NCBI RefSeq assembly: GCF_004327355.1
Contig: NZ_QJUM01000008.1
Location: 123,837-187,836, forward strand
From: Phytopseudomonas dryadis
GTDB taxonomy: Bacteria; Pseudomonadota; Gammaproteobacteria; Pseudomonadales; Pseudomonadaceae
Length of the DNA: 64,000 nucleotides
Reading direction: 5' to 3'
This document shows positions 21,700 to 32,638 of the stretch, piece after piece (position 1 is the first letter of the stretch; each line of letters starts with the position of its first letter). Below the pieces are notes generated by a model, which was given only the letters and a program-made list of their open reading frames with translations, was not told the origin of the DNA and made no database searches. The position numbers and the translations under genes were made by a program.

Positions 21700-22065
21700 T
21701 CAGTCAGCGGTTTTCAGGCCATCGGCAGCAACGGCGGTAACGCCCTTGATTTCCTTGGCCTTGGCGACGGCGAGATCGCGCTCGGCTTCGGTAGCCACAA
21801 CGCCGGACAGTGCCACAACGCCCTTGTTGGTCTCGACCTTGATATCCAGGCCGCTCAGACCGTCATCAGCCAGGAAGGTGGACTTCACTTTGCTGGTGAT
21901 CCAGGTATCGGACACGGCTTCTTCAGCCTTGTCCATGGTGTTGGCGGCCAGCATGGTCGGCTGGGTGCTGCTGTAGGTATCGGCGAAAGCGCTACCCGCC
22001 ATGGACAAGCTCAGGGCGGTCGCGGTGATGGCGGCAAAGGCGAACTTATTGATTGGCTGTTTCAT
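21700..22065 (-). CDS. Periplasmic BON-domain (OsmY-like) protein
   Basis: The 121-residue exported protein has a signal peptide (MKQPINKFAFAAITATALSLSMAGSAFA) and a single BON domain (about 52-118). The domain contains VSDTWITSKVKSTFLADDGLSGLDIKVETNKGVVALSG and ERDLAVAKAKEIKGVTAV. BON domains are thought to bind phospholipid or envelope surfaces; OsmY has two, this protein one. The start at 22065 follows AGGAGT and begins the signal peptide. The 12 codons upstream that stay open lack a signal sequence. Confidence 0.9.
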   Translation of the reverse strand: MKQPINKFAFAAITATALSLSMAGSAFADTYSSTQPTMLAANTMDKAEEAVSDTWITSKVKSTFLADDGLSGLDIKVETNKGVVALSGVVATEAERDLAVAKAKEIKGVTAVAADGLKTAD

Positions 22066-22299
22066 GGGTATCACTCCTGTATACATGCGGATTAGCCACA
22101 ACCGGTTCCGGGCTGCAGTCTCCCCCTTACTATCGCAAGCCCTGTGCCAACCTCATCCACACAAAATAATCGTTATTTATCAATAAGTTATATAAATAAC
22201 AATTCGTCGTTTTCCGTGCAAACTGCATGTTCGGGACAAACCGCTCAGGCAGATTGCACGAAAGACCGAAGGGCCCGCCGCCGATTATCCGCGCCCATG

Positions 22300-22323
22300 A
22301 AAAAGGGCCCCGAAGGGCCCTCT
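22300..22323 (-). terminator. Terminator after pnp
   Basis: Read on the minus strand, AGGGCCC, a TTCG tetraloop and GGGCCCT are followed by a T run. It lies 25 bases beyond the pnp stop codon and closes the rpsO-pnp transcript. Confidence 0.9.
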
Positions 22324-22347
22324 CCATAGCGCACGCTTCAGCCCGGA

Positions 22348-24453
22348 TCAGACACCCGAAGCCTTGGCGGCAGCGACGTCCTTGATCGACAGCTTGATGC
22401 GACCGCGGTTGTCCACGTCCAGCACCAGCACTTCGACTTCCTGGCCTTCCTTGAGGATGTCGGTGACCTTCTCGACACGCGCATCGCTGAGCATGGAGAT
22501 GTGCACCAGACCGTCCTTGCCCGGCAGGATGTTGACGAAAGCGCCGAAGTCGACGATGCGTTCGACCTTGCCGATGTAGATCTTGCCGATCTCGGCTTCC
22601 GCGGTGATGCTCAGCACGCGCTGACGCGCCGCCTCTGCAGCGTCCTTGGATTCGCCGAAGATCTTGATCGAGCCGTCGTCCTCGATATCGATCGAAGCCT
22701 TGGTTTCTTCGCAGATGGCGCGGATGGTGGCGCCACCCTTGCCGATCACGTCGCGAATCTTGTCCTGGTCGATCTTCATCGCGATCATGGTCGGAGCGTT
22801 GGCCGACAGTTCGCTGCGCGACTGCGCGATCACCTGGTTCATCTGGCCAAGAATGTTCAGGCGCGCTTCCAGCGCCTGGTTCAGGGCGATTTCCATGATT
22901 TCTTCGGTGATGCCCTGGATCTTGATGTCCATCTGCAGCGCGGTGACGCCCTTGGCGGTACCGGCTACCTTGAAGTCCATGTCGCCGAGGTGGTCTTCGT
23001 CACCGAGGATGTCGGTCAGCACGGCGAACTTCTCGCCTTCCTTGACCAGGCCCATGGCGATACCGGCTACCGGCGCCTTCATCGGCACACCGGCGTCCAT
23101 CAGCGCCAGCGAGGCACCGCAGACCGAGGCCATGGAGCTGGAGCCGTTGGACTCGGTGATTTCCGAGACCACGCGGATGGTGTACGGGAACTCGTCGGCA
23201 GTCGGCAGCATGGCGGCGACGCCACGACGGGCCAGACGACCGTGGCCGATTTCGCGGCGGCCGGTGGCGCCCATGCGACCACACTCGCCCACCGAGTACG
23301 GCGGGAAGTTGTAGTGCAGCATGAAGGGGTCTTTCTTCTCGCCTTCGAGGGTGTCGAGCAACTGCGCGTCACGCGCGGTACCGAGGGTGGCCACCACCAG
23401 CGCCTGGGTTTCGCCACGGGTGAACAGCGCCGAGCCGTGGGTCTTGTCGAGCACGCCGACCTCGATGTTCAGACCACGCACGGTGCGGGTGTCACGGCCA
23501 TCGATACGCGGCTTGCCGTTGACGATGTTCTCGCGCACGGTGCGGTATTCGATCTCGCCGAAGGCATCCTTGACTTCGGCAGGGGTCGGCTGACCGTCTT
23601 CGCCGGAGAAGCGGGCAACGATCTGCTCGCGCAACTCACCCAGGCGCGCGTAACGGTCCTGCTTGATGATGATGGTGTAGGCCTGGGAGATCGCTTCGCC
23701 GAACTCGCTGCGAATGGCAGACAGCAGTGCAGTGTTTTCCGCTTTCGGCTGCCAGTCCCAGGTCGGCTTGCCGGCTTCGGCGGCCAGTTCGGCGACGGCG
23801 TTGATGACCACCTGGAATTCGTCGTGGGCGAACAGCACGGCGCCCAGCATCTGGTCTTCGGTCAGTTCCTTGGCCTCGGACTCGACCATCAGCACGGCAT
23901 CCTTGGTGCCGGCCACGACCATGTCCAGGCTGGACGCCTTGAGCTGCTCGTAGGTCGGGTTCAGCAGGTAGCCGGTTTCCGGGTGGAAGGCCACGCGCGC
24001 GGCGCCGATGGGGCCGTCGAACGGAATGCCGGAAATGGCCAGGGCAGCCGAGGTACCGATCATCGCGGCGATGTCCGGATCGGTCTTCTTGCTGGTCGAG
24101 ACCACGGTGCAGATGACCTGCACTTCGTTCTGGAAGCCTTCCGGGAACAGCGGCCGGATCGGACGGTCGATCAGGCGCGAGGTCAGGGTCTCTTTCTCGC
24201 TCGGGCGCGCTTCACGCTTGAAGAAGCCGCCGGGGATCTTGCCCGCGGCGTAGGTCTTTTCCTGGTAGTGCACCGACAGCGGGAAGAAGCCTTTGCTGGG
24301 ATCGGCGCTCTTGGCGCCGGTGACGGCGACCAGCACGCTGACATCGTTGTCAACGGTGACCAGCACTGCGCCGGAGGCCTGGCGGGCGATACGGCCCGTC
24401 TCGAGGGTGACGGTCGACTGACCGAACTGGAATGTCTTGATTACCGGGTTCAC
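22348..24453 (-). CDS. pnp: Polyribonucleotide nucleotidyltransferase (PNPase)
   Basis: The 701-residue phosphorolytic 3'-5' exoribonuclease is a trimer and a degradosome partner. It has two RNase PH-like cores, with [20 protein letters not shown] and [20 protein letters not shown] visible. A KH domain ([20 protein letters not shown]) and an S1 domain ([26 protein letters not shown]) follow at the C-terminus. The start is taken as GTG 24453 ([10 protein letters not shown]), preceded by AAGGAAAA. The frame is open a further 51 codons upstream without homology and across the rpsO-pnp hairpin region. Confidence 0.96.
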   Translation of the reverse strand: MNPVIKTFQFGQSTVTLETGRIARQASGAVLVTVDNDVSVLVAVTGAKSADPSKGFFPLSVHYQEKTYAAGKIPGGFFKREARPSEKETLTSRLIDRPIRPLFPEGFQNEVQVICTVVSTSKKTDPDIAAMIGTSAALAISGIPFDGPIGAARVAFHPETGYLLNPTYEQLKASSLDMVVAGTKDAVLMVESEAKELTEDQMLGAVLFAHDEFQVVINAVAELAAEAGKPTWDWQPKAENTALLSAIRSEFGEAISQAYTIIIKQDRYARLGELREQIVARFSGEDGQPTPAEVKDAFGEIEYRTVRENIVNGKPRIDGRDTRTVRGLNIEVGVLDKTHGSALFTRGETQALVVATLGTARDAQLLDTLEGEKKDPFMLHYNFPPYSVGECGRMGATGRREIGHGRLARRGVAAMLPTADEFPYTIRVVSEITESNGSSSMASVCGASLALMDAGVPMKAPVAGIAMGLVKEGEKFAVLTDILGDEDHLGDMDFKVAGTAKGVTALQMDIKIQGITEEIMEIALNQALEARLNILGQMNQVIAQSRSELSANAPTMIAMKIDQDKIRDVIGKGGATIRAICEETKASIDIEDDGSIKIFGESKDAAEAARQRVLSITAEAEIGKIYIGKVERIVDFGAFVNILPGKDGLVHISMLSDARVEKVTDILKEGQEVEVLVLDVDNRGRIKLSIKDVAAAKASGV

Positions 24454-24577
24454 GGTGTTTTCCTTCTCTCTGTTGCCTTTGGGGAAAGCGGTTTCTTGCG
24501 AATTCGTGGGCGGTGGCGCGGGAGTCGGCCCGGCACGGTCCAAAACGGGTGAAGCACTAAAACGGGCGAAACATAAA

Positions 24578-24620
24578 CGCAAAAGCTGGAAGCGAGGCGA
24601 GCCCACTTCCAGCTTTTGCG
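24578..24620 (-). promoter_or_regulatory. rpsO-pnp intercistronic hairpin
   Basis: A perfect 15-bp stem (24578-24592 with 24606-24620, CGCAAAAGCTGGAAG) and a 13-base loop lies between the rpsO stop and the pnp start. In enterobacteria this interval carries the rpsO terminator and an RNase III site through which PNPase autoregulates. The position and long duplex suggest the same here. Confidence 0.7.
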
Positions 24621-24642
24621 GTCAACGGCGCCTAGGCATTGC

Positions 24643-24912
24643 TTAGCGACGCAGACCCAGACGACCGATCAGGGCGCTGTAACGGCTGGTGTCCTTGCTC
24701 TTCAGGTAATCCAGCAGCTTGCGGCGCTGGTTGACCATGCGGATCAGGCCACGACGCGAGTGGTGGTCCTTACCGTTGGCCTTGAAGTGACCTTGCAGCT
24801 TGTTGATGTTGGCGGACAGCAGAGCAACCTGGACTTCCGGGCTACCGGTATCGCCTTCGGCTTGCTTGTAGTCGTTAACGATCTGAGCTTTTTCTTCAAC
24901 GCTGAGTGCCAT
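24643..24912 (-). CDS. rpsO: Ribosomal protein S15
   Basis: The 89-residue primary 16S rRNA-binding protein of the 30S subunit matches S15 throughout. Visible segments are [63 protein letters not shown] and [13 protein letters not shown]. The ATG is preceded by GAGAGGATG. The 140-base gap to truB contains the hairpin GAGACTGTC/GACGGTCTC, a possible processing or attenuation site. Confidence 0.97.
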   Translation of the reverse strand: MALSVEEKAQIVNDYKQAEGDTGSPEVQVALLSANINKLQGHFKANGKDHHSRRGLIRMVNQRRKLLDYLKSKDTSRYSALIGRLGLRR

Positions 24913-25052
24913 GTGGGCATCCTCTCAGTAGGAGACTGTCGCGAGCGACGGTCTCAATAGGCCGGGAATCGCTTCCCGTGTTTTAAAAGGAGGAATGACC
25001 GTGCCTATTGACAGCCACCCTCGATACGAACCGCCGAAGCGGCCCGCCACGG

Positions 25053-25970
25053 TCATGCCGACCGAATCAGGCGACGCGGCGCAATGCGCCCGTCTTCGCT
25101 CACTTCACCGATACCGATGAAGCGACCGTTGTGATCTTGCACCCGTACCATGCCGAACTTCGGCGCCTCCGGGGCGCGTACCGGCTGTCCCTGCAGCCAG
25201 TAGAACGCGCTGTGCTCGGAAAAGCTCAGCAGCGGCCAGTGTTGCAGGCCACTGTCCACCGGCAGCAGAAAGCGATCCAGCGCCTCGTTGCCACCCTCCT
25301 CGTGCGCCTGCAGCAGCGTATCGAGGCTGACGCTCTGCGTCAGATCGAACGGCCCGGCCTTGACCCGACGCAGCTCGGCGACGTGAGCACCGCAGCCCAG
25401 CAACTGGCCGATGTCCTCGACCAGGGTGCGAATATAGGTGCCTTTGCTGCAATCGACCGCCAGGCGCGCCCGATCGGCGGCGCAGTCGAGCAACTCCAGG
25501 CGCGCAATAGTAACAGAACGCGCCTCACGCTCCACTACTTCCCCTGCACGCGCCAGTTTGTACAGCGGCTGGCCGTCGCGCTTGAGCGCCGAGTACATCG
25601 GCGGCACCTGGCTGATATCGCCACGAAAGCGCGGCAACAGGGCTTCGATGTCGGCCGCCGAGACCTTCACCTCACGCCGTTCGAGCACCTCACCCTCGGC
25701 ATCCGCCGTGGTGGTGGTGACCCCCAGCTGCATGACCGTCTCGTAGCCCTTGTCGGCATCGAGCAGGTACTGGGAGAACTTGGTCGCTTCGCCGAAGCAC
25801 AGCGGCAGCACGCCGGTGGCCAGCGGATCGAGGCTGCCGGTATGGCCGGCCTTCTCGGCATTGAGCAACCAGCGCACCTTCTGCAGCGCGGCGTTGGAAC
25901 TGAAGCCCTTGGGCTTGTCGAGCAGGATGATGCCGTCGACCTTGCGACGAATACGCTTTACCTGGGCCAC
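25053..25970 (-). CDS. truB: tRNA pseudouridine-55 synthase
   Basis: The 305-residue enzyme makes pseudouridine 55 in the T-loop of tRNAs. The catalytic Asp lies in [15 protein letters not shown] (about 40-54). [24 protein letters not shown] and the C-terminal PUA-like segment are present. It follows rbfA by four bases in the conserved order nusA-infB-rbfA-truB-rpsO-pnp. Confidence 0.96.
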   Translation of the reverse strand: MAQVKRIRRKVDGIILLDKPKGFSSNAALQKVRWLLNAEKAGHTGSLDPLATGVLPLCFGEATKFSQYLLDADKGYETVMQLGVTTTTADAEGEVLERREVKVSAADIEALLPRFRGDISQVPPMYSALKRDGQPLYKLARAGEVVEREARSVTIARLELLDCAADRARLAVDCSKGTYIRTLVEDIGQLLGCGAHVAELRRVKAGPFDLTQSVSLDTLLQAHEEGGNEALDRFLLPVDSGLQHWPLLSFSEHSAFYWLQGQPVRAPEAPKFGMVRVQDHNGRFIGIGEVSEDGRIAPRRLIRSA

Positions 25971-25974
25971 GTAC

Positions 25975-26382
25975 TTACTCCTTGGCTTCGGTATCGGTAT
26001 CGCCGTGCCTGCTGTCCTCGGTCACCGCACGCTCGATCAGCGCCGACAACTGGGCACCACGGATCACGCTCTCGTCGTAGTGAAAACGCAGGTTCGGCAC
26101 ACTGCGCAGCTTCATCGCCTTGCCCAGTTGCATACGCAGGAAACCGCTGGCGTCGTTGAGCACCTTGAGGCTCTGCACGACCGGGTCGACGCCTTCTTGC
26201 GGCTCGGCTCCCATGACGGTGACGAACACCTTGGCATGACTGGCATCGCGACTGACGTCCACGGCGGTGACGGTCACCAGGCCACCCAGGCGCGGGTCCT
26301 TGATCTCGGTACGAATCAGTTGCGCCAACTCGCGTTGTATCTGGTCGCCGATACGCTGGGCCCGGCTATAGTCTTTGGCCAT
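25975..26382 (-). CDS. rbfA: Ribosome-binding factor A
   Basis: The 135-residue KH-like protein helps mature the 5' end of 16S rRNA in the 30S subunit and is a cold-shock adaptation factor. Visible family motifs are [46 protein letters not shown] and [14 protein letters not shown]. The ATG at 26382 (MAKDYSR) is preferred; seven extra codons at 26403 lie in a CAAGCTT-repeat region. The C-terminus is acidic ([13 protein letters not shown]). Confidence 0.95.
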   Translation of the reverse strand: MAKDYSRAQRIGDQIQRELAQLIRTEIKDPRLGGLVTVTAVDVSRDASHAKVFVTVMGAEPQEGVDPVVQSLKVLNDASGFLRMQLGKAMKLRSVPNLRFHYDESVIRGAQLSALIERAVTEDSRHGDTDTEAKE

Positions 26383-26390
26383 AAAAGCTG

Positions 26391-26420
26391 CCTCAAGCTT
26401 CAAGCTTTAAGCTTCAAGCT
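26391..26420. repeat. Degenerate CAAGCTT heptamer repeat between infB and rbfA
   Basis: Four consecutive variants of the (C/T)AAGCTT heptamer lie immediately upstream of the rbfA start, within the otherwise conserved infB-rbfA junction. They belong to the same family as the arrays at 14645, 38032, 44550 and 52910. Confidence 0.75.
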
Positions 26421-26510
26421 AAAAAAATTACCAAAAAGCCAAACGGCAAGCTCAACAGATCGGCCAGGCCAACCTCTCGAAACTTGCCGCTTGAGGCGTG
26501 TCGCTGCTCG

Positions 26511-29000
26511 TCAGAGCGAACGGGCCACCTGGACTTTCTCGAACACTTCGATCTTGTCGCCGACCTTGACGTCGTTGTAGCTCTTCACGCCGATACCGCA
26601 CTCCATGCCGGCACGTACTTCGGCCATGTCGTCCTTGAAGCGACGCAGCGATTCCAGTTCGCCTTCGAAGATCACCACGTCGTCGCGCAGTACGCGAATC
26701 GGACGGTTACGGTAGACGGTGCCTTCGAGCACCATGCAACCGGCGATCGCACCGAACTTCGGCGAACGGAACACGTCGCGAACCTCGGCGATACCCAGGA
26801 TGTTCTCGCGCACGTCGCTGCCGAGCATACCGGTGAGCGCCTTCTTGACGTCCTCGATGATGTCGTAGATGACGTTGTAGTAGCGCATGTCCAGGCTTTC
26901 CTGCTCGACGATCTTGCGCGCGCCCGCATCGGCACGCACGTTGAAGCCGAACAGCACGGCGTTGGACGCCAGCGCCAGGTTGGCATCGCTCTCGGTGATA
27001 CCACCGACACCGCCGCCGACCACACGCACCTGCACTTCGTCGTTGCCCAGGCCGCTGAGCGAGCCTTGCAGCGCTTCCAGCGAACCGCGCACGTCGGACT
27101 TGAGGACGATGTTGAGCGTCTTCTTCTCGTCCTGGCCCATGTTCTCGAAGATGTTTTCCAGCTTGCCCGCATGGGCACGTGCCAGTTTCACTTCGCGGAA
27201 CTTGCCCTGACGGAACAGGGCGACTTCGCGGGCCTTCTTCTCGTCGGCGACCACGGTCATGTCGTCACCGGCTTCCGGCGTACCGTCGAGGCCGAGGATC
27301 TCGACCGGAATCGACGGGCCGGCCTCTTTGACCGGCTTGCCGTTCTCGTCGAGCATGGCGCGAATACGGCCGTAGTTGGAACCGACCAGCACCATGTCGC
27401 CCTGACGCAGGGTACCGTCCTGCACCAGCACGGTGGCGACCGGGCCACGGCCCTTGTCCAGGCGCGATTCGACGACCACGCCACGGCCCGGGGCCGACGG
27501 CGTCGCCTTCAGCTCGAGCACCTCGGCCTGCAGCAGCACCGCTTCGAGCAGCTCGTCGACGCCGGTACCCAGCTTGGCCGAGACGTGCACGTAAGGTGCG
27601 TCGCCGCCCCACTCTTCCGGGATCACATCGAGCGCGGCCAGGCCGTTCTTGATGTTGTCCGGGTTGGCATCGGGCTTGTCGATCTTGTTCACCGCGACCA
27701 CGATCGGCACGCCAGCGGCTTTCGCATGCTGTACGGCTTCCTGGGTCTGCGGCATCACGCCGTCGTCGGCCGCCACCACCAGGATGACGATGTCGGTGGC
27801 CTTGGCGCCACGGGCACGCATCGCGGTGAACGCGGCGTGGCCCGGGGTGTCGAGGAAGGTCACCATGCCGCGATCGGTTTCCACGTGGTAGGCGCCGATG
27901 TGCTGGGTGATACCGCCTGCCTCGCCGGATGCCACCTTGGCGCGACGGATATAGTCGAGCAGCGAGGTCTTGCCGTGGTCGACGTGACCCATGACGGTCA
28001 CCACCGGCGCACGGGAAATCGCTTCGCCTTCGAACTTCAGGGACTCGGCCAGTTGCTCTTCCAGCGCGTTGTCGCTGACCAGCTTGACCTTGTGGCCCAG
28101 CTCTTCGGCGATCAGTTGCGCGGTTTCCTGATCGAGCACCTGGTTGATGGTCACCGGGGTGCCCATCTTGAACATGAACTTGATGACCTCGGCGGCCTTC
28201 ACCGACATCTGCTGGGACAGCTCGCCGACGGTGATGGTCTCGCCGATGGCCACGTCACGCACGATCGGACCGGTCGGGCTCTGGAAGCCATGCTGATTGC
28301 GCTTCTTGAGCTTGGACTTGCCACGGCCGCCACGGCGGAAACCGTCGCTTTCCTCGTCGATGGTACGCGGTGCGACACGCGGAGCAGGCGCCTTTTCCTT
28401 GACGGTCGGGCGGTGCTGGGTGGTCTTGCGGTCACCACGACGGTCGGCATCATCGCTGCGTGCCTTGTCGGGGCGGCGCGGCTCGTCCTTCTTGCGCTCT
28501 TCGAGCACGGGCGCGACGACCGGAATATCCACCGCCGCCGGCACCGCTTCGAGCGCAGGCGCCTGCTCGGCGACCGGCGCGGAAGCCTGGCGCTTGGCCT
28601 CTTCCTCGGCCTGACGCCTGGCTTCCTCCTCGGCTTTCAGACGAACGGCTTCGGCGGCGGCGCGCTGCTCTTCGAGCTCACGCTGCTTCTCGGCCTCGAT
28701 CTCTTCGTTGCTGCGCTTGACGAAGGTCTTCTTCTTGCGCACTTCAACGCTGATGGTCTTGCTACCGGCGACCCGCAGGGTGCTGGTGGTCTTGCGCTGC
28801 AAGGTAATCTTGCGCGGTTCTTCGGCTTTCTTGTCGCCGTGGCTACTCTTCAGATGAGCGAGCAGGGCTTGCTTCTCGTTATCGGTGACAACTTGCTCGG
28901 CACTGCTGTGCGGCAAACCCGCCTCACGCATCTGCTGCAGCAGGCGCTCTACCGGTGTGTCGACCACTTGGGCCAGTTCTTTCACCGTGACTTGCGTCAT
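26511..29000 (-). CDS. infB: Translation initiation factor IF-2
   Basis: The 829-residue GTPase delivers fMet-tRNA to the 30S subunit. The N-terminal IF2_N domain ([24 protein letters not shown]) precedes a long charged, Glu/Ala/Arg-rich linker (about 80-250). The G domain then shows [12 protein letters not shown] near 337, DTPGHAAF and NKIDKPD. Domains II-IV end in [24 protein letters not shown]. It follows nusA by 26 bases. Length is close to other Pseudomonas IF-2, and no internal frameshift is seen. Confidence 0.97.
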   Translation of the reverse strand: MTQVTVKELAQVVDTPVERLLQQMREAGLPHSSAEQVVTDNEKQALLAHLKSSHGDKKAEEPRKITLQRKTTSTLRVAGSKTISVEVRKKKTFVKRSNEEIEAEKQRELEEQRAAAEAVRLKAEEEARRQAEEEAKRQASAPVAEQAPALEAVPAAVDIPVVAPVLEERKKDEPRRPDKARSDDADRRGDRKTTQHRPTVKEKAPAPRVAPRTIDEESDGFRRGGRGKSKLKKRNQHGFQSPTGPIVRDVAIGETITVGELSQQMSVKAAEVIKFMFKMGTPVTINQVLDQETAQLIAEELGHKVKLVSDNALEEQLAESLKFEGEAISRAPVVTVMGHVDHGKTSLLDYIRRAKVASGEAGGITQHIGAYHVETDRGMVTFLDTPGHAAFTAMRARGAKATDIVILVVAADDGVMPQTQEAVQHAKAAGVPIVVAVNKIDKPDANPDNIKNGLAALDVIPEEWGGDAPYVHVSAKLGTGVDELLEAVLLQAEVLELKATPSAPGRGVVVESRLDKGRGPVATVLVQDGTLRQGDMVLVGSNYGRIRAMLDENGKPVKEAGPSIPVEILGLDGTPEAGDDMTVVADEKKAREVALFRQGKFREVKLARAHAGKLENIFENMGQDEKKTLNIVLKSDVRGSLEALQGSLSGLGNDEVQVRVVGGGVGGITESDANLALASNAVLFGFNVRADAGARKIVEQESLDMRYYNVIYDIIEDVKKALTGMLGSDVRENILGIAEVRDVFRSPKFGAIAGCMVLEGTVYRNRPIRVLRDDVVIFEGELESLRRFKDDMAEVRAGMECGIGVKSYNDVKVGDKIEVFEKVQVARSL

Positions 29001-29026
29001 GCACTTCTCTCCTCAGGCCGTAAAAC

Positions 29027-30508
29027 TTACTCGAACCAGTGGGCTCGGGCGGCCATGATCAGCTTGCCGGCACGCTCTTCGTCGATGCCGTCGATGTCGA
29101 GCAGGTCGTCAATAGACTGCTCGGCCAGGTCTTCGCGGGTAATCACACCGCGCACTGCCAGTTCCTGCGCCAGGCCTTTGTCCATACCCTCGAGAGCGAG
29201 GAGGTCTTCGGCCGGTTGGGCGTCTGCCAGTTTTTCTTCTGTGGCGATGGCTTTGGTCAGCAAACGATCCTTCGCTCGCGAGCGCAGTTCGTTGACGATT
29301 TCTTCGTCGAAACCATCGATGCTGAGCATCTCTTCCATCGGCACGTAGGCGATTTCTTCCAGGCTGGTAAAGCCTTCCTCGACCAACACCTGGGCCAGTT
29401 CCTCGTCGACTTCCAGCTCGTCGATGAAGCCCTGCAGGATATCGCCCGTTTCCGCCTGCTGCTTGGCCTGGATGTCCGCCTCGGTCATCACGTTCAGCGT
29501 CCAGCCGGTCAGCTGGCTGGCCAGGCGCACGTTCTGGCCGCCACGGCCAATGGCCTGGGCCAGGTTGTCTTCGCCGACAGCGATGTCCATGGCATGGGCA
29601 TCCTCGTCGACGATGATCGCCGCCACTTCGGCCGGCGACATGGCGTTGATGACGAACTGCGCCGGGTTGTCGTCCCACAGCACGATGTCGACACGCTCGC
29701 CGACCAGCTCACCGGAGACCGCCTGCACGCGCGAACCGCGCATACCGATACAGGCACCCTGCGGATCGATGCGCTTGTCCTTGGAACGCACCGCGATCTT
29801 GGCCCGCGAGCCCGGATCACGCGAAGCGGCCTTGACTTCGATCAGGCCCTCGGCGATTTCCGGCACCTCGATGCGGAACAGCTCGATCAGCATTTCCGGC
29901 GCGGTACGCGACAGGATCAGCTGCGGACCGCGGTTCTCGGTACGGATTTCCTTGAGCAGCGCACGCAAGCGAGCACCGACGCGGAAGGTTTCGCGCGAGA
30001 TGATGTCTTCGCGGGCCAATAATGCTTCGGCATTGTTGCCCAGGTCGACGATCACGTTGTCGCGGGTGACCTTCTTCACGGTGCCGGCGATGATTTCGCC
30101 CAGACGCTCGCGATAGGCCTCGACGACCTGCGCACGCTCGGCCTCGCGCACCTTCTGCACGATGACCTGCTTGGCGGTCTGCGCCGCGATACGGCCGAAC
30201 TCGATGGACTCGATCTTTTCCTCGAGCACGTCGCCGACCTTGGCGTTCGCCTCGACGGCGCGCGGCATGTCAGTGGTCACCTGGTGAGCCGGATCTTCGA
30301 AATCGGCTTCATCGACCACCGTCCAGCAGCGGAAGGTTTCATAGTTGCCGCTCTGGCGATTGATCGCCACGCGCAACTCGACTTCGTCTTCATAACGTTT
30401 CTTGGTCGCCGTGGCCAGGGCCAACTCGAGCGCCTCGAAAATCACAGCGGCCGGCACGCCTTTTTCGTTGGATACCGACTCAACAACCAGCAGTACTTCT
30501 TTGCTCAT
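29027..30508 (-). CDS. nusA: Transcription termination/antitermination factor NusA
   Basis: The 493-residue RNA polymerase-binding factor has an N-terminal domain, an S1 domain ([26 protein letters not shown]), and KH1/KH2 domains ([44 protein letters not shown]). Two acidic C-terminal repeats follow (about 355-420 and 430-490). The start [13 protein letters not shown] at 30508 is the family N-terminus; the 12 codons upstream are non-homologous. rimP is the first gene of this operon, 66 bases upstream. Confidence 0.96.
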   Translation of the reverse strand: MSKEVLLVVESVSNEKGVPAAVIFEALELALATATKKRYEDEVELRVAINRQSGNYETFRCWTVVDEADFEDPAHQVTTDMPRAVEANAKVGDVLEEKIESIEFGRIAAQTAKQVIVQKVREAERAQVVEAYRERLGEIIAGTVKKVTRDNVIVDLGNNAEALLAREDIISRETFRVGARLRALLKEIRTENRGPQLILSRTAPEMLIELFRIEVPEIAEGLIEVKAASRDPGSRAKIAVRSKDKRIDPQGACIGMRGSRVQAVSGELVGERVDIVLWDDNPAQFVINAMSPAEVAAIIVDEDAHAMDIAVGEDNLAQAIGRGGQNVRLASQLTGWTLNVMTEADIQAKQQAETGDILQGFIDELEVDEELAQVLVEEGFTSLEEIAYVPMEEMLSIDGFDEEIVNELRSRAKDRLLTKAIATEEKLADAQPAEDLLALEGMDKGLAQELAVRGVITREDLAEQSIDDLLDIDGIDEERAGKLIMAARAHWFE

Positions 30509-30574
30509 CGTACGCCTCGCCTTTCGCAATCCATTTGGATCCACGCAATCCGCGTACCCCGCGGGATCCGCGTC

Positions 30575-31033
30575 TCAATCAAACCGGGGGATAATGTTGG
30601 CCTTGTCGATCAGATCGATCGGCAAGAGAAACTCGTGGTCATCCACCTGTACCACCACGTCTTCCTCCTCCACACCGCGGAGCAGACCCTGAAAGTTGCG
30701 GCGCCCTTCGAACGGCGAGCGCAGCTTGATCTTCACTTGCTCGCCAGCATGACTGGCGAACTGTGGCAATGTGAACAGCGGCCGATCCATGCCCGGCGAT
30801 GACACCTCGAGGGTGTACTCCGCCGCGATCGGGTCCTCGACATCGAGAACACCGCTTATCTGCCGACTGACCTTCTCGCAATCGTCGATGAGAATGCCAT
30901 CGGCATGATCGATATAAATGCGCAGCAGAGAATGCCGCCCTTGCGACAGGAACTCGACACCCCAGCATTCATAGCCGAGCGCCTCGACTACCGGGGCCAC
31001 CAAGGCCTGCAACTGTTCTAGCTTGCTCGACAC
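30575..31033 (-). CDS. rimP: Ribosome maturation factor RimP
   Basis: The 152-residue protein is needed for 30S maturation. Visible motifs are [43 protein letters not shown] and [23 protein letters not shown]. No ATG lies at the family N-terminus; the start is GTG at 31033 (read as MSSKLEQLQ). The frame stays open upstream into the tRNA-fMet gene, so the long form is rejected. It heads the rimP-nusA-infB-rbfA-truB operon. Confidence 0.95.
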   Translation of the reverse strand: MSSKLEQLQALVAPVVEALGYECWGVEFLSQGRHSLLRIYIDHADGILIDDCEKVSRQISGVLDVEDPIAAEYTLEVSSPGMDRPLFTLPQFASHAGEQVKIKLRSPFEGRRNFQGLLRGVEEEDVVVQVDDHEFLLPIDLIDKANIIPRFD

Positions 31034-31125
31034 CCGAACCCCTCGCGCATGCTGTGCAAATAAAAAATGGGCGAAACGCCCATCCATAAAACCGTCTGTG
31101 CAACGGCAAACCTGTTCACCAGCTA

Positions 31126-31149
31126 GCAAAAAGCCCCTTGAAAGGGGCT
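31126..31149 (-). terminator. Terminator after tRNA-fMet
   Basis: On the minus strand AGCCCCTTTCAAGGGGCT is followed by TTTTTGC. It ends the tRNA transcript upstream of rimP. Confidence 0.8.
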
Positions 31150-31159
31150 CCGCTACTAC

Positions 31160-31236
<77 letters not shown>

Positions 31237-31300
31237 TCAAAGCTGGGGCCGAAGTATACGGCCGAACCCGCAACCGGGTCAACCGACGCTCCAGCAACAA

Positions 31301-31323
31301 GAAAGCCCGCATGTAGCGGGCCT
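31301..31323 (-). terminator. Hairpin between tRNA-Leu and tRNA-fMet
   Basis: The stem GCCCGC/GCGGGC with a five-base loop is followed by TTTC on the minus strand. It could terminate the secG/tRNA-Leu transcript or act in tRNA processing. Confidence 0.6.
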
Positions 31324-31333
31324 GCTTGTAAAT

Positions 31334-31419
31334 TGGTACCGAGAAGGGGACTCGAACCCCTACAGCCTATGGCCACTACCACCTCAAGGTAGCGTGTCTA
31401 CCAATTCCACCACCTCGGC
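31334..31419 (-). tRNA. tRNA-Leu (GAG)
   Basis: This 86-nucleotide class II tRNA has an encoded CCA and a long variable arm (GTGGCCATAGGCTGT region). The anticodon GAG lies in CTTGAGGT, and the acceptor is GCCGAGG. It begins eleven bases after the secG stop, so it is probably processed from a secG-tRNA transcript. Confidence 0.95.
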
Positions 31420-31429
31420 AAATAACGCT

Positions 31430-31819
31430 TTACTGCTCTTCGGAAGCTTGAGGTACGTCTTGCTGCTCCAAAGCTGGCGCCTGTTGTTCAAGCACCGGTA
31501 CATCTTCTGCTGCAGCAGGTTTTGACTCCTGCTGGATTTCCAGCGCTGCCGGATCGGGCAGACCAGCCCGACCAAGCGTATCAGCTTTTTGATTAGCAAA
31601 ATACGCTAACCCCAAGCTGGTAATGAAAAAAGCGGTGGCGAGTATAGCAGTAACACGACTCAGAAAGGTAGTGGTTCCTTGGCTACCGAACACGGTATTC
31701 GAGGCACCCGCACCAAACGAAGCGCCCGCATCGGCACCCTTGCCCTGCTGCAGCAAAACCAGCACAACCACACCGATCGCACCCAGCAGATGAAGAACTA
31801 CTACGACTGTTTCCAGCAT
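31430..31819 (-). CDS. secG: Preprotein translocase subunit SecG
   Basis: The 129-residue inner-membrane component of the SecYEG channel has two membrane segments (about 2-20 and 53-73) flanking the conserved cytoplasmic loop [27 protein letters not shown]. The C-terminal extension is Pro/Gln/Ala-rich ([20 protein letters not shown]) and looks disordered. The start [12 protein letters not shown] at 31819 is chosen over an upstream start that overlaps tpiA. It follows tpiA by four bases. Confidence 0.94.
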   Translation of the reverse strand: MLETVVVVLHLLGAIGVVVLVLLQQGKGADAGASFGAGASNTVFGSQGTTTFLSRVTAILATAFFITSLGLAYFANQKADTLGRAGLPDPAALEIQQESKPAAAEDVPVLEQQAPALEQQDVPQASEEQ

Positions 31820-31823
31820 ATTC

Positions 31824-32573
31824 TCAGCTTCCTGCGGCGCGACAGATCGCACCGAACTCATCCGCATTCAGAGAGGCTCCACCCACAAGCCCCCCATCGA
31901 TATCAGGCATGCCGAACAGCTCGGCCGCGTTGGCGGCCTTCACGCTGCCGCCATATAGAATTCTCAAAGCACCCGCCACGCCGGCATCTTTCGCCGCCAG
32001 CCGCGCACGGATCGCCGCATGGACATCCTGGGCCTGCTCGGGCGATGCCGTCAGCCCGGTACCTATCGCCCATACCGGCTCGTAAGCCACTACCGCCCTG
32101 GCGAAGACCTCGACCCCCAGGGCGTCGATCACGCTGTCGAGCTGACGCCCAACCACCGCAAGCGTCTCGCCAGCCTCGCGCTGCTCCAGGGTCTCGCCGA
32201 CACAGAGCATGGGCAGCAGGCCCACCACCTGAGCGGCAGCGAACTTGCGCACGACCTGCTCATCGCTGTCGCCCAGAATCAGGCGACGCTCGGAATGGCC
32301 GACCAGCACCATGCTACAGCCCGCATCAAGCAACTGACTGGCGGATACTTCGCCAGTGAAGGCACCCTGCCCGGACTCGACCGCGCAATCCTGCGCCCCT
32401 ACCGCCATCGACCCCAGGCCATCCACCGCCTGAGCGATATGCACGCAGGACGGGAATACGGCGGTATCGACGTCAGCCGGTAACACCTGCCGAGCCAGAC
32501 CGTCGAGCAGCTCTGCGACGCTGGCGCGGGTACCGTGCATTTTCCAGTTACCAGCAACCAGTGGGCGACGCAT
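31824..32573 (-). CDS. tpiA: Triosephosphate isomerase
   Basis: The 249-residue TIM-barrel enzyme interconverts dihydroxyacetone phosphate and glyceraldehyde-3-phosphate. Visible features are the substrate loop GNWKMHG (Lys11), catalytic His in VLVGHSERR, catalytic Glu in [13 protein letters not shown], and the phosphate-binding [12 protein letters not shown]. It lies between glmM and secG in the conserved Pseudomonas order, 65 bases after glmM. Confidence 0.96.
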   Translation of the reverse strand: MRRPLVAGNWKMHGTRASVAELLDGLARQVLPADVDTAVFPSCVHIAQAVDGLGSMAVGAQDCAVESGQGAFTGEVSASQLLDAGCSMVLVGHSERRLILGDSDEQVVRKFAAAQVVGLLPMLCVGETLEQREAGETLAVVGRQLDSVIDALGVEVFARAVVAYEPVWAIGTGLTASPEQAQDVHAAIRARLAAKDAGVAGALRILYGGSVKAANAAELFGMPDIDGGLVGGASLNADEFGAICRAAGS

Positions 32574-32638
32574 GCTGTACCTCGTCGGTCAAAGAGGGCG
32601 CAGATGTTACCCAACAGTATCGGTACTGGCAAGCCGAA

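Noticed and set aside
26484..29348. 954-codon plus-strand ORF opposite infB
   Set aside because: Antisense shadow of infB with repetitive His/Asp/Val-rich sequence; no ribosome-binding site.
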